NCBI GenBank assembly: GCA_023460235.1
Contig: JAEWRE010000083.1
Location: forward strand, 62,001-126,000
Direction: 5' to 3'
DNA: 64,000 nucleotides
Source of the DNA: Bacillota bacterium
GTDB lineage: Bacteria > Bacillota > Clostridia > TANB77 > CAG-465
Notes under the pieces: generated by a model
Databases searched by the model: none
The model's input: only the letters and a program-made list of their open reading frames with translations
What the model was told of the DNA's origin: nothing
Part shown: positions 24,459 to 32,919 of the stretch, in pieces
Position numbering within the stretch: the stretch's first letter is position 1
Layout of the letters: the number at the start of each line of letters is the position of its first letter
Position numbers and translations under genes: made by a program

Positions 24459-24986
24459 ATGGCAAGAGATTTAGAGATATTTGACAATAAGATAATAGTT
24501 TTATATATATTAGAAAATTCTACAAAACCACTAACAGTACCACAAATTGCAAAGTTTTGTGAAGAATTTGAAGATATAACCTATTTTGATATTTGTGGTT
24601 ATATTGAAATTTTAAAATCAAACAATTACATTGATGAAATTTTTGAAGGTGGAAATACTTTATATAAATTAAAAGAACACGGGAGTGCTACTCTAAAAGA
24701 ATTACTTGAATTAATACCAGGCGTTAACTTATATAATTTAAAGAAAATAATAAATAAAAATGTGGCAGAAATAAAGACAGAATATGATATTGATACTATA
24801 ATTATACCAATAAAATCAGAAGAATACAAAGTGTCATGTTATATAAAAGATGGAAATGATGAGCTAGTTAATATTTCAATATATGCTGGTGATAAAGCTC
24901 AAGCTAAGAAAATTTCTAAAAATTGGACTAATAATGCTGAAGAAATATATTCAAAATTACTTGAAATGATAACAAAGGATGAATAG
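24459..24986 (+). CDS. DUF4364 family protein
   Basis: The 175-aa product begins with a winged-helix-like region (NKIIVLYILENSTKPLTVPQIAKFCEEFEDITYFDICGY). A second domain follows with KLKEHGSATLKELLELIP and a beta-rich C-terminus (VSCYIKDGNDELVNISIYA). This matches my memory of DUF4364, common in Clostridia and of unknown function, possibly a transcriptional regulator. AAAGAGGTG precedes the ATG. It is divergent from cmk. Confidence 0.75.
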   Translation: MARDLEIFDNKIIVLYILENSTKPLTVPQIAKFCEEFEDITYFDICGYIEILKSNNYIDEIFEGGNTLYKLKEHGSATLKELLELIPGVNLYNLKKIINKNVAEIKTEYDIDTIIIPIKSEEYKVSCYIKDGNDELVNISIYAGDKAQAKKISKNWTNNAEEIYSKLLEMITKDE

Positions 24987-25052
24987 GTTATTAGGTTGAT
25001 TTATATATCATTAAAAAAATGTTTTAATGTTAATTTAATTTTCATTTTACAC

Positions 25053-25085
25053 AAAAAAGTGCTTATAATTTCTAAGCACTTTTTT
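25053..25085 (+). terminator. Terminator after the DUF4364 gene
   Basis: AAAAAAGTGCTTA (25053-25065) and TAAGCACTTTTTT (25073-25085) form a perfect stem with a 7-nt loop. Confidence 0.9.
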
Positions 25086-25184
25086 ATATTTACTTATTTA
25101 GATTATTCTTAAATTTTAATAAATTCATAAAAATAGTTTTAATTATTAAATATTAATTCGATTAATAATAGAATCTAGAATCTA

Positions 25185-25209
25185 AAAATTCGATTTATAA
25201 TCGAATTTT
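25185..25209. repeat. Perfect inverted repeat upstream of serS
   Basis: AAAATTCGAT (25185-25194) and ATCGAATTTT (25200-25209) flank TTATA. It ends 2 bp before the serS -35 box. A related half-site ATTCGATTAAT lies about 35 bp upstream (near 25156). It could be an operator; no T-box features were found. Confidence 0.5.
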
Positions 25210-25211
25210 AC

Positions 25212-25240
25212 TTGAATTTTCTAATATATTATAATATAAT
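25212..25240 (+). promoter_or_regulatory. Promoter of serS
   Basis: TTGAAT (25212-25217), 17-bp spacer, TATAAT (25235-25240). The leader is too short (about 27 nt) for a T-box riboswitch. Confidence 0.75.
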
Positions 25241-25272
25241 AAAGTGTATTGATAATATGAGGAGTGAATTTT

Positions 25273-26550
25273 ATGTTAGATATAAAATATATTAGAGAAA
25301 ATAGTAGTTTAGTTAAAGAAGCTGCTGTAAATAAGTTAGTAAATATTGATATTGATAGATTACTTCAAGTTGACGAAAAACTTCGTGAATTAAACCAAGA
25401 AGTAGATGTATTAAGAGAAGAAAGAAATAAATTATCAGGTATAATACCTACTCTATCTGGTGAAGAAAAACAAAATCAAATAAATTACGTAAAAGACTTA
25501 AAAGATAAAATTGCTACAATCGATGAAAAAATTTCTCCTGTTAAAGAAGAATTTGATTCTTTGATGTATCAAGTTCCTTCTGTTCCATTTGATGAAGTTC
25601 CTCTTGGAAAAACAGATGAAGAAAATGTTGAAATAAAAAAAGTTGGAGAAATTCCTACGTTTAATTTTGAAATTAAAGATCATATAGATTTAGCAGAATC
25701 TCTTGATTTAGTAGACGTACCAAGAGCTGTTAAAATTGCTGGTTCAAGATCTTACTTTTTAAAAAATGAAGCTGTATTACTTGAAATGGCTTTAGCTAGA
25801 TATGTAATTGATAAGTTAATGAAAAAAGGATTTGTACCTATGGAAGTTCCCGTTATGGTTAAAGAACAAGCTATGTATGGAACTAGTTACTTTCCTGGTG
25901 GACGAGATCAAGCTTATGCTATAACAGAAGATGAACTTTATTTAGTTGGTACTTCTGAAGTTGCAATGGTTTCATATCACAGTGGTGAAACTTTCGAAAG
26001 TACTGAAGTATTACCTAAAATGTATTGTGGATATTCAAATTGTTTTAGACGTGAAGCTGGTACTTATGGAAAAGATACTAGAGGATTATATCGAGTTCAT
26101 CAATTTACAAAAATTGAACAAGTTATACTTTGTGAAGCAGATTATGATAAACAATATGCTCTTCATGATTTCTTATTAAATAATGCAGAAGAAATTATGC
26201 AGGATTTAAAAATACCTTATAGAGTTGTAAAAGTTTGTACTGGTGATATGGGTCTTGGTCAAGTAAGAAAACATGATATTGAAGCATGGATGCCGAGTCG
26301 TGGAAAATATAGTGAAACTCATTCTTGCTCTTCATTTAATGATTTCCAATCAAGAAGAAGTAATATAAAATACAAAGATAAAAATGGAGAGACAAAATAT
26401 TGTTATACTTTAAACAATACTGCTATTGCATCACCTAGAATACTTATTCCATTACTTGAATTATATCAAAATGAAGATGGTACAGTTAATATACCAGAAG
26501 TTTTAATTCCATATATGGGTGGTATGACAAAAATAGAAAAGAAAAAATAA
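25273..26550 (+). CDS. serS: Seryl-tRNA synthetase
   Basis: The 425-aa class II enzyme has the N-terminal coiled-coil tRNA-binding arm (about residues 25-105) and the catalytic core with motif 2 (CFRREAGTYGKDTRGLYRVHQFTKIEQV) and motif 3 (TLNNTAIASPRILIPLLE). It charges tRNA-Ser and tRNA-Sec-like species with serine. The ATG at 25273 is preferred over a GTG at 25264, which lies within the SD GAGGAGTG. engB follows after a terminator-like hairpin. Confidence 0.97.
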   Translation: MLDIKYIRENSSLVKEAAVNKLVNIDIDRLLQVDEKLRELNQEVDVLREERNKLSGIIPTLSGEEKQNQINYVKDLKDKIATIDEKISPVKEEFDSLMYQVPSVPFDEVPLGKTDEENVEIKKVGEIPTFNFEIKDHIDLAESLDLVDVPRAVKIAGSRSYFLKNEAVLLEMALARYVIDKLMKKGFVPMEVPVMVKEQAMYGTSYFPGGRDQAYAITEDELYLVGTSEVAMVSYHSGETFESTEVLPKMYCGYSNCFRREAGTYGKDTRGLYRVHQFTKIEQVILCEADYDKQYALHDFLLNNAEEIMQDLKIPYRVVKVCTGDMGLGQVRKHDIEAWMPSRGKYSETHSCSSFNDFQSRRSNIKYKDKNGETKYCYTLNNTAIASPRILIPLLELYQNEDGTVNIPEVLIPYMGGMTKIEKKK

Positions 26551-26561
26551 ACACTTTTTAG

Positions 26562-26592
26562 AGAGATACCTACTAAAATGGTATCTCTTTTG
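26562..26592 (+). terminator. Hairpin/terminator between serS and engB
   Basis: AGAGATACC (26562-26570) and GGTATCTCT (26580-26588) form a perfect 9-bp stem followed by only four T residues, so read-through into engB is plausible. Confidence 0.65.
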
Positions 26593-26611
26593 AAAATGAA
26601 AGGAAGAAAAA

Positions 26612-27193
26612 ATGTTTAATAATATGAAATTTATAACTTCAGTTTTTACTAAAGATAAAATAGTTCAAACTGATTTAAAACAAATAGTATTAGTTGGTAA
26701 ATCAAATGTTGGTAAGTCTTCATTTATAAATTCCATTGCAAATCAAAAAAGGCTTGCCAAGGTTGGTCAAACTCCTGGAAAAACTAAATGTCTTAATTAT
26801 TATTTAGTAAATGATAATTTCTATATAGTAGATTTACCGGGATATGGATATTCAACTATGTCTGCTACAGAAAAGAAAAATACTGCTGAGTTGATTGAAA
26901 AGTATATTACTAACAATCAAAATATAGCTCATATATTTTTCTTAGTTGATATACGTCATAAACCGACTGCTAATGATAGAGATATGTATGATTGGCTTTT
27001 AAGTAAGCAAATAGATTTTTCAATTGTTGCAACTAAAGCAGATAAAATAGCAAAGACTAAAGTTGATTCTTATCTTATGGATATAACTAAAACGTTATTT
27101 GCAAAAGAAGAAATACTGCCTTTTTCAAATGAAACAAAATTAAATGTTGATACTATTGAAAAAATAATAATAGAAAAAATAAGTAATGAGTAG
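26612..27193 (+). CDS. engB: Ribosome biogenesis GTPase EngB (YsxC/YihA)
   Basis: The 193-aa GTPase has G1 VGKSNVGKSS, G2 region GQTPGKTKCLNYY, G3 DLPGYGYS and G4 TKADKI. It acts in late assembly of the 50S subunit. Length is typical. It lies downstream of serS on the same strand and its stop codon is inside the following terminator stem. Confidence 0.96.
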   Translation: MFNNMKFITSVFTKDKIVQTDLKQIVLVGKSNVGKSSFINSIANQKRLAKVGQTPGKTKCLNYYLVNDNFYIVDLPGYGYSTMSATEKKNTAELIEKYITNNQNIAHIFFLVDIRHKPTANDRDMYDWLLSKQIDFSIVATKADKIAKTKVDSYLMDITKTLFAKEEILPFSNETKLNVDTIEKIIIEKISNE

Positions 27194-27214
27194 TAATAAA
27201 ACTACTCATTACTT
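27181..27214. terminator. Bidirectional terminator after engB and the DUF2812 gene
   Basis: AAGTAATGAGTAGT (27181-27194) and ACTACTCATTACTT (27201-27214) form a perfect 14-bp stem with a 6-nt loop; the engB stop codon lies within it. Confidence 0.85.
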
Positions 27215-27222
27215 AATTTAAT

Positions 27223-27765
27223 TTATTCTCGTATACTTCTTTCTCTTCTTAAGCTTTTTATTTTCTTATTCATATAAAACACACCAATTATAAGTAAAAT
27301 ACTAACTACTAAGCATGCAATGCTTGCTGTAAGTGAAACTGAATTTTTTGTTTTTAAATATGATCCAAAATTATTACTAGAGTTAATTATATTAAGTGGT
27401 AGTGGTATAGCCAATATTATTTTAATATTATTATATTGTTTTATTTTCATATCCAAATCAGAAAAAAGTTCAAATTCTCCATCAGCAGACTTTTTTCTAA
27501 GATATATCCAATTTGACATTGTAGCTACATGCTCTATACCAAGTTCTTCTAAAAACTTTATATATTTAATATTTTCTATATTTGATGGTGAACTATCTAG
27601 TAATTGTATTCTATATGTATATTCGCCGTCTTTACCATCTTCAAATGTATACTTCATAAAATTAACTGAAACAAGTTGTAGTCCTATTGCAGACATCTCA
27701 TTTAACCAATTTTCTTCTTTTTCATATTCCCATGAAAAAAACCATTTATATTTAACGTATTTCAC
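27223..27765 (-). CDS. DUF2812 membrane protein, partner of PadR
   Basis: The 180-aa product starts with MKYVKYKWFFSWEYEKEENWLNEMSAIGLQL, the typical DUF2812 opening, and has two C-terminal membrane helices (IILAIPLPLNII, SLTASIACLVVSILLIIGVFY) with a basic tail. It starts at a GTG that shares one base with the padR stop (TAGTG) and has AGGGGGT upstream, so it is co-translated with padR. DUF2812 proteins commonly pair with PadR regulators; function unknown, possibly a membrane stress sensor. Confidence 0.85.
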   Translation of the reverse strand: MKYVKYKWFFSWEYEKEENWLNEMSAIGLQLVSVNFMKYTFEDGKDGEYTYRIQLLDSSPSNIENIKYIKFLEELGIEHVATMSNWIYLRKKSADGEFELFSDLDMKIKQYNNIKIILAIPLPLNIINSSNNFGSYLKTKNSVSLTASIACLVVSILLIIGVFYMNKKIKSLRRERSIRE

Positions 27766-28082
27766 TATTTTATACCCCCTATAACATCTTTACCATTTGC
27801 ATATAGTTCTTTAAGCCTTTTTAACTCTCTTTCCATAACTTCCTTACCAGTTTCTGTAATTATATATTCTTTTTTTCTAGACGTATCATCATCATTAAAT
27901 AAAATTATCCATCTTTTAGCTAATAATGTATTTATGGCACCATATAAAGTGCCCGCAGCTAATATAACCCTATTTTTGCTTAAAATCATAACATTTTGCA
28001 TAATTCCATATCCATGATTAGGTTTATATAGTGATAAAAGTATATAATATACAGCTTCTGTTAGTGCAATATTTTCATTCAT
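27765..28082 (-). CDS. PadR family transcriptional regulator
   Basis: The 105-aa winged-helix protein has the PadR core: EAVYYILLSLYKPNHGYGIMQNV, AAGTLYGAINTLLAKRWI and KKEYIITETGKEVMERELKRL. The short C-terminal helix for dimerisation marks subfamily 2. It reads away from a strong promoter whose start site is covered by a perfect palindrome (28097-28117), so it most likely represses itself and the downstream DUF2812 gene until a ligand binds. The ligand is unknown. Confidence 0.93.
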   Translation of the reverse strand: MNENIALTEAVYYILLSLYKPNHGYGIMQNVMILSKNRVILAAGTLYGAINTLLAKRWIILFNDDDTSRKKEYIITETGKEVMERELKRLKELYANGKDVIGGIK

Positions 28083-28096
28083 TATATCTCCTTACG

Positions 28097-28117
28097 TTAT
28101 ATCGTTTAACGATATAA
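28097..28117. promoter_or_regulatory. PadR operator (perfect palindrome)
   Basis: TTATATCGTT-T-AACGATATAA is a perfect 21-bp palindrome placed directly after the -10 box of the padR promoter, the usual position for an autorepression site. Confidence 0.75.
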
Positions 28118-28119
28118 CT

Positions 28120-28148
28120 ATTATACATTAATTATATCTACTAGTCAA
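28120..28148 (-). promoter_or_regulatory. Promoter of padR-DUF2812
   Basis: Minus-strand TTGACT (28143-28148), 17-bp spacer, TATAAT (28120-28125), followed immediately by the palindromic operator. Confidence 0.8.
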
Positions 28149-28359
28149 CATATTTATAACAAAAAGTAAAATAAAATTATAAAAATGGAAATATATAAAA
28201 TATTCCTATCTTTATAATCTTTAATTTTATGATTAACTTTTTATTATTGAGTGTCTTGCAATTCTCCTCTTTATTTTCAAATCTTGGATTAAATTTATGT
28301 AAAATAAAGGGTGCTTGTTGCAATTTATTAGCACTTAATTAATAATTCTTGTATAAAAT

Positions 28360-28389
28360 AAAAGATAGTAATTTTTTTACTATCTTTTA
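28360..28389 (-). terminator. Terminator after the thioredoxin-like gene
   Basis: AAAAGATAGTAA and TTACTATCTTTT form a perfect stem around a T-rich loop; a T-run follows on the minus strand. The about 210 bp between here and the padR promoter show nothing else clear. Confidence 0.85.
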
Positions 28390-28404
28390 ACTAACTAATA
28401 TTAT

Positions 28405-29139
28405 CTAACATTTTTTAGAATCATCACAACTTATATCATCACTATCATTATTACTAAACATTTTATCTAAATATCCTGTGTATATACCTTTTAATTCTTT
28501 AATCTGATCTTCAGTAAGTGAAACTTTAACATCTGTCTGTGCATCAAGTGTCCCATTATGTACCCCTATTACTTTACCATTTTTTACAAAAATTACAGTT
28601 GGTAAATATAGCCTCTTTATGGTAGGATCATTTAACCCATAATATACATCTAAATAATCATATAATATTGAAACAAGTTCATTATATTCCTCTGTTCCCG
28701 CTTTATCAACTACTATATTACCATTTTCGTCTAGGTGTTTTGAATCTCTTATTTCTCTTGCATCATAATATAATACTTGATGTAAACTTGAATAATTAGA
28801 TACTACGTCAATAAATGGAGAAATCATTGTCCTACACCAAGGACACTCAGGAAATCCCAAATAAATAACTCCTGTACCATTTTTTAAAGTATTTATTACT
28901 TCAGTAATATTAGAGTACTTTATTTTATTTGTACCACTAATATTTACATTAATATATTCATTAGTTCCATCATCTTTTTTCTTACTATTTAAAGTTTCAT
29001 ATTCGTTTTTAAATTTTATTTCATCTGAATTAGAAAAGTTTCCCTTGTTTTCCTTACTATTTATTACAATTAAATATATAATAGATACTACTGCAACTAA
29101 AAGTATTATAGCAATAGTAATTTTTTGTTTTTTATTCAT
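28405..29139 (-). CDS. Membrane-anchored thioredoxin-like protein
   Basis: The 244-aa product has an N-terminal signal-anchor (KITIAIILLVAVVSIIYLIVI) and an extracytoplasmic thioredoxin-like domain with the redox motif FPECPWCRTM (CPWC) and the cis-Pro region YLPTVIFVKNGKVIG. It is probably a thiol-disulfide enzyme at the cell surface. The C-terminal tail carries two more Cys (DDISCDDSKKC). It follows mnmA by 48 bp, where a palindromic box (29165-29176) suggests separate regulation. Confidence 0.8.
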   Translation of the reverse strand: MNKKQKITIAIILLVAVVSIIYLIVINSKENKGNFSNSDEIKFKNEYETLNSKKKDDGTNEYINVNISGTNKIKYSNITEVINTLKNGTGVIYLGFPECPWCRTMISPFIDVVSNYSSLHQVLYYDAREIRDSKHLDENGNIVVDKAGTEEYNELVSILYDYLDVYYGLNDPTIKRLYLPTVIFVKNGKVIGVHNGTLDAQTDVKVSLTEDQIKELKGIYTGYLDKMFSNNDSDDISCDDSKKC

Positions 29140-29164
29140 AACACACCTCTTTAAATATATTAAT

Positions 29165-29176
29165 AAACATTTGTTT
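29165..29176. promoter_or_regulatory. Palindromic operator candidate AAACATTTGTTT
   Basis: Identical to the sequence at 7339-7350 in the Nudix promoter and similar to the LexA box core. It lies 26 bp upstream of the thioredoxin-like gene start and just past the mnmA stop. Confidence 0.35.
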
Positions 29177-29187
29177 TAAGCTAACAA

Positions 29188-30267
29188 TTAAAGTATCTTT
29201 CCTCCACCAAGTACATAGTCATCGATATAAAATACAATTGCCTGTCCTGGAGTAATAGCTCTTTGTGACTCTTCAAATTCAACTCTTAATACATCTTCAT
29301 TATCAGTTTTGTATATAGTTGCATTTGATTCCGTAGCACCATATCTTATTTTAGCTTTAACTTTAATTGGTTCTGTTATACTATCAATTAATATTAAATT
29401 AATTTCATTTGCAAATACTTCTTTAGTATAAAGTTCTTTTTCTGATCCTACAATCACTTCATTTTTTTCTTTATTAAGCTTAATAACGTAAAGAGGATCT
29501 TTACTTGATATTCCAAGTCCTCTTCTTTGACCTATTGTATAATTTATAAGTCCATCATGTGATTTTAATCTTTTACCATTTGTGTCAACTATACTTCCAC
29601 TTTTTAATTTTATATTTATATTTTCCTTTAAAAATCTAACATAGTCATTATCAGGTATAAAACATATTTCTTGACTATCTGGTTTAGTAGCAACATTTAA
29701 ACCATAGTCAGCTGCTATCTTTCTTATTTCATCTTTAGTCTCAAAATCACCAAGAGGAAATATAACATTCGCAATAATTTCCTTAGGAACGTTGTATAGT
29801 ACATATGATTGATCTTTCTTTAATGACTTAGACTTTTTTAGTACATATCTATTATATTTTTCATCATATTCAGTTTTAGCATAATGTCCTGTTGCAATAT
29901 AATCTATTCCAAGCTCTTTTGCCTTTTCATACATTAATTCAAACTTCATATATTTATTACATTCAATGCATGGATTTGGTGTTTTAGCATCTAAATATTT
30001 TTCAGTAAAATCTTTTATTACTTTTTCTTTAAATTCTTCTTTAAAGTTTAATACATAATGAGGTATACCCAACTTATTGCATACTCTTTTTGCATCAAGA
30101 GTTGAAGATAAATTACAACATCCACCTTGGCAATCATCATACTTTTCATCTTCCCAAAGTTTCATTGTAGCACCTATTACTTCGTATCCTTGATTTTGTA
30201 ATAATATGGCTGATACTGAACTATCTACACCTCCACTCATTCCAAGTAAAACTTTTTTCTTTTCCAA
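29188..30267 (-). CDS. mnmA: tRNA-specific 2-thiouridylase MnmA
   Basis: The 359-aa enzyme has the PP-loop GMSGGVDSS, the first catalytic Cys in NPCIECNKYMKF and the second in QEICFIPD, with a C-terminal beta-barrel (GGKIL end). It thiolates U34 of tRNA-Lys, tRNA-Glu and tRNA-Gln. The start is a TTG with AGGA about 7 nt upstream. It lies downstream of nifS, which supplies activated sulfur, a common pairing in Gram-positive bacteria lacking the Tus relay. Confidence 0.96.
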   Translation of the reverse strand: MEKKKVLLGMSGGVDSSVSAILLQNQGYEVIGATMKLWEDEKYDDCQGGCCNLSSTLDAKRVCNKLGIPHYVLNFKEEFKEKVIKDFTEKYLDAKTPNPCIECNKYMKFELMYEKAKELGIDYIATGHYAKTEYDEKYNRYVLKKSKSLKKDQSYVLYNVPKEIIANVIFPLGDFETKDEIRKIAADYGLNVATKPDSQEICFIPDNDYVRFLKENINIKLKSGSIVDTNGKRLKSHDGLINYTIGQRRGLGISSKDPLYVIKLNKEKNEVIVGSEKELYTKEVFANEINLILIDSITEPIKVKAKIRYGATESNATIYKTDNEDVLRVEFEESQRAITPGQAIVFYIDDYVLGGGKIL

Positions 30268-30344
30268 TTTTTTTCCTACTTTCTACTTACCTTTTATTAT
30301 TATATCATTTTATAAATAAATTGTAAACTACAATTTTAAATATA

Positions 30345-30369
30345 AAAACTGCATATTAAATATGCAGTA
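30345..30369 (-). terminator. Terminator between nifS and mnmA
   Basis: Minus-strand ACTGCATATT and AATATGCAGT form a near-perfect palindromic hairpin followed by TTTTT. It may reduce rather than block transcription into mnmA. Confidence 0.75.
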
Positions 30370-30371
30370 AA

Positions 30372-31508
30372 TTATCTTAACCTATTTATTATTTTAATTA
30401 CAGATTTAACTAAGAATTCTACATCTTCCATAGTATTATCGTTTCCAAAAGAAATTCTAAGTGAAGATTTTGCAAGTTCGTCATTAAGATTAATTGCTTT
30501 TAATACATGGGATGGTTCAAGACTACCTGATGTACATGCACTTCCACTAGAAGCACAAATCCCAATTAAATCTAAATTAAATAGTAATGAATCCCCTTTT
30601 ATACCTTTAAAAGAAAAATTTGCATTTCCTGGTAGTCTTTTATCCCTATCCCCATTTAGATAGCTTTCTGGTATTGATTTTTCAATCATACTTATGTAAT
30701 AATCTCTCATTTCTTCTAGATGCTCAATATTGTGTGTTATATTATCATTTGCAATTTGAGCTGCTTTTGCAAATCCTACTATTCCAGCAACATTTTCAGT
30801 ACCTGCTCTTTTATTTCTTTCTTGATGTCCACCATTTATTATTTTATCAAATTTAATTCCACTCTTTACATATAATGCCCCTACACCTTTTGGACCATAT
30901 ATCTTATGTGCGGATATTGACATCATATCAAAACCTAATTCTTTTACATCAATCTTTGTATTTCCAAAGGTTTGTACTGCATCAGTATGAAATACTACAT
31001 TATGTTTCTTACAGATATCACTTATTTCTTTTACTGGTTCAATAGTTCCAATTTCATTATTTGCAAACATTATAGTTACTAAAATAGTATTTTCTTTTAT
31101 TGCATTTTCAAGTTCTCTTAAATCAACTATACCACATTCATCTACATTTAAATATGTAATTTCAAATCCTTGAGTTTCTAAAAATTCACAAGTTTCCAAA
31201 ACAGCATGATGTTCTATTTTTGAAGTAATGATATGATTTCCTTTATGTTTATTTGCATAAGCATAACCTTTTATAGCAATATTATCAGCTTCACTCCCAC
31301 TACCAGTAAAATATATTTCTAAAGGATTACAATTGATTATTTCAGCAATTTTTTCACGTGCATCTTCAATAGTGTTTTTTGCTTTTTGACCTAAACTATA
31401 TAATGAAGAGGGGTTCCCATACTCCTCACTCAAATATGGAACCATAGCATCTAATACTTCTTTTTTTACTTTAGTTGTGGCTGCATGATCAAAATATTTA
31501 ATATCCAT
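30372..31508 (-). CDS. nifS: Cysteine desulfurase (NifS/IscS family)
   Basis: The 378-aa PLP enzyme shows YFDHAATTKVKKEVLDAM, the PLP-binding SAHKIYGPKGVGALY lysine, TGSGSEADNIAIKG and the catalytic Cys in ASSGSACTSGSLEPSHVL. The long insertion-free active-site loop marks group I (IscS/NifS). It delivers persulfide sulfur, here most probably to MnmA encoded next door. No iscU or iscR is adjacent. AAAGGAT precedes the ATG. Confidence 0.95.
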   Translation of the reverse strand: MDIKYFDHAATTKVKKEVLDAMVPYLSEEYGNPSSLYSLGQKAKNTIEDAREKIAEIINCNPLEIYFTGSGSEADNIAIKGYAYANKHKGNHIITSKIEHHAVLETCEFLETQGFEITYLNVDECGIVDLRELENAIKENTILVTIMFANNEIGTIEPVKEISDICKKHNVVFHTDAVQTFGNTKIDVKELGFDMMSISAHKIYGPKGVGALYVKSGIKFDKIINGGHQERNKRAGTENVAGIVGFAKAAQIANDNITHNIEHLEEMRDYYISMIEKSIPESYLNGDRDKRLPGNANFSFKGIKGDSLLFNLDLIGICASSGSACTSGSLEPSHVLKAINLNDELAKSSLRISFGNDNTMEDVEFLVKSVIKIINRLR

Positions 31509-31532
31509 AATAAATCCTTTCTAAATATAATT

Positions 31533-32423
31533 TTACAAAAATAAATAACTAAAAATTTCTAATATTATTCCTGAAGTAACTGCTATTAAATACATTATTC
31601 CTGCAATTTTTATATTTTCTTTTTTATCCTCATTTACTTTAAATAACACGGCAAGACCTACTCCTGCTCCTGAAACAAGTCCAGCAATTATTGAAGCAAA
31701 TGTTATATTTCCTGCTAAATAAAGTTGTGTTAATAGTATTGATGAAGCACAATTTGGTATCATCCCTATTAATGCGACTATTATTGGTTGATATACACTT
31801 CCTGTTAACAATAAGGAAGAAAGTCTATCTTCACCAATTAGATATATAATAAAATTTAATATAAAACTAAATATAATTATATAAATAAAAATGTTTACTG
31901 TATGTTTTAGAGCAGATCTAAATATTCCATGCTCTTCACAATCACAATCTGAATCACTACACATATGATGTATATGTTCTTCAATCTCATCATCTTGTTT
32001 TATATTAACTTTTGTTAACTTTTTATTATTTGCTTTAGTTATAACTATATCAATTATAGTACCCGCTATAACTGCTATAATTACTTTTATAATTAGTATT
32101 TTTAATATATCTGGTAAACTACCTGGACTTGATAAAAGTATGGGTATAGCTTCATCAGATGTAGAAACGAATACAGCAACAAGTGTTCCTAAAGTAATTA
32201 TTCTACCTGCATATAGATTAGCAGCTGTTACTGAAAATCCACATTGTGGTATTGTTCCAAGTAATGCTCCTATAAAATTACCAAATTTCCCTGATTTCTT
32301 TAAAGCATTGTTTATCTTATCTGATCTTTTATGCTCAATATATTCTATTATTATGTATGACAATAGTAAAAACGGTAACATTTTTACTGAATCGATTAGA
32401 GTATCTAAAATTAATTCTTTCAC
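31533..32423 (-). CDS. Putative multi-TM metal/arsenic exporter (ArsP_2-like permease)
   Basis: The 296-aa polytopic membrane protein carries the paired motifs GTIPQCGFSVTAANLYAG and GMIPNCASSILLTQLYLAG plus VFVSTSDEAIPILLS, which I associate with the ArsP_2 family (putative 10-TM heavy-metal exporter, sometimes labelled manganese transporter). A cytoplasmic loop is rich in Cys, His and acids (EEHIHHMCSDSDCDCEEHG), a likely metal-binding site. The start is the GTG at 32423 with GGGGG 6 nt upstream; an in-frame ATG at 32450 lies upstream of the probable transcription start. Confidence 0.75.
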   Translation of the reverse strand: MKELILDTLIDSVKMLPFLLLSYIIIEYIEHKRSDKINNALKKSGKFGNFIGALLGTIPQCGFSVTAANLYAGRIITLGTLVAVFVSTSDEAIPILLSSPGSLPDILKILIIKVIIAVIAGTIIDIVITKANNKKLTKVNIKQDDEIEEHIHHMCSDSDCDCEEHGIFRSALKHTVNIFIYIIIFSFILNFIIYLIGEDRLSSLLLTGSVYQPIIVALIGMIPNCASSILLTQLYLAGNITFASIIAGLVSGAGVGLAVLFKVNEDKKENIKIAGIMYLIAVTSGIILEIFSYLFL

Positions 32424-32453
32424 GTTATTCCCCCACAAACTCATGTACATTAA

Positions 32454-32482
32454 ATTATACTATAACAAGTAAATAAAGTCAA
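32454..32482 (-). promoter_or_regulatory. Promoter of the ArsP_2-like gene
   Basis: Minus-strand TTGACT (32477-32482), 17-bp spacer, TATAAT (32454-32459). The expected start near 32447 places the ATG at 32450 outside the transcript and decides the GTG start. Confidence 0.75.
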
Positions 32483-32516
32483 TAATAGTGATAATTTATA
32501 CTAAAATATTACATAA

Positions 32517-32546
32517 AAATGGTCCACTTAAAAAAGTGAACCATTT
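32517..32546 (-). terminator. Terminator after the 69-aa membrane protein gene
   Basis: AAATGGTCCACTT and AAGTGAACCATTT form a 13-bp stem with one mismatch and a short loop; a T-run follows on the minus strand. Confidence 0.85.
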
Positions 32547-32547
32547 C

Positions 32548-32757
32548 TTAAGGCTTATCATATACTTTGGGATATCTTTTATAAAATATCTTCATGCACA
32601 CTATAAGACATATAGGAAATAATAACAATTCAATTATAAACATTACTTTCCCTAGCAACCATTTTATAAACTTAAATATAAAATCCGCTGTTGTCTTGAG
32701 TACCATTTTAAGACCATAAGTCAATTCTTTACTGTACCGTATTATACATTTTTTCAT
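32548..32757 (-). CDS. Small membrane protein (69 aa)
   Basis: The product has a basic amphipathic N-terminus (MKKCIIRYSKELTYGLKMVLK) and a hydrophobic helix (VMFIIELLLFPICLIVCMKI) with a basic end. AAGGGAG lies about 11 nt upstream of the ATG. It follows a 28-aa peptide gene with a similar YxLxMV block and shares its promoter and terminator. No family recognised; a membrane-active peptide or regulator is possible. Confidence 0.6.
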   Translation of the reverse strand: MKKCIIRYSKELTYGLKMVLKTTADFIFKFIKWLLGKVMFIIELLLFPICLIVCMKIFYKRYPKVYDKP

Positions 32758-32781
32758 ACTGACTTAAACTCCCTTCTTTTT

Positions 32782-32868
32782 TTATTTTGTTGAAGGAATT
32801 ATGAATAATATAAAATAGCACATTACCATTCTCAAAGAGTATTCAAACTTGTCAATAATTTTTTTCAT
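32782..32868 (-). CDS. Tiny hydrophobic peptide (28 aa)
   Basis: MKKIIDKFEYSLRMVMCYFI followed by LFIIPSTK, with a strong ribosome binding site (GAAGGAGTGAT) and a consensus-like promoter upstream. It resembles the N-terminus of the next gene (YSLRMVM versus YGLKMVL), which suggests a truncated relative or a leader peptide. Confidence 0.5.
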   Translation of the reverse strand: MKKIIDKFEYSLRMVMCYFILFIIPSTK

Positions 32869-32919
32869 ACTATCACTCCTTCAAATATTTTGGAATATAC
32901 CGGTTATTTTGTTATAGAT

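Noticed and set aside
24987..25272. T-box riboswitch upstream of serS
   Set aside because: No AGGGTGGNACCGCG-like element is present and the leader after the promoter is too short.
32424..32450. Upstream ATG as start of the ArsP_2-like protein
   Set aside because: It lies upstream of the predicted transcription start; the GTG at 32423 has a GGGGG ribosome binding site.
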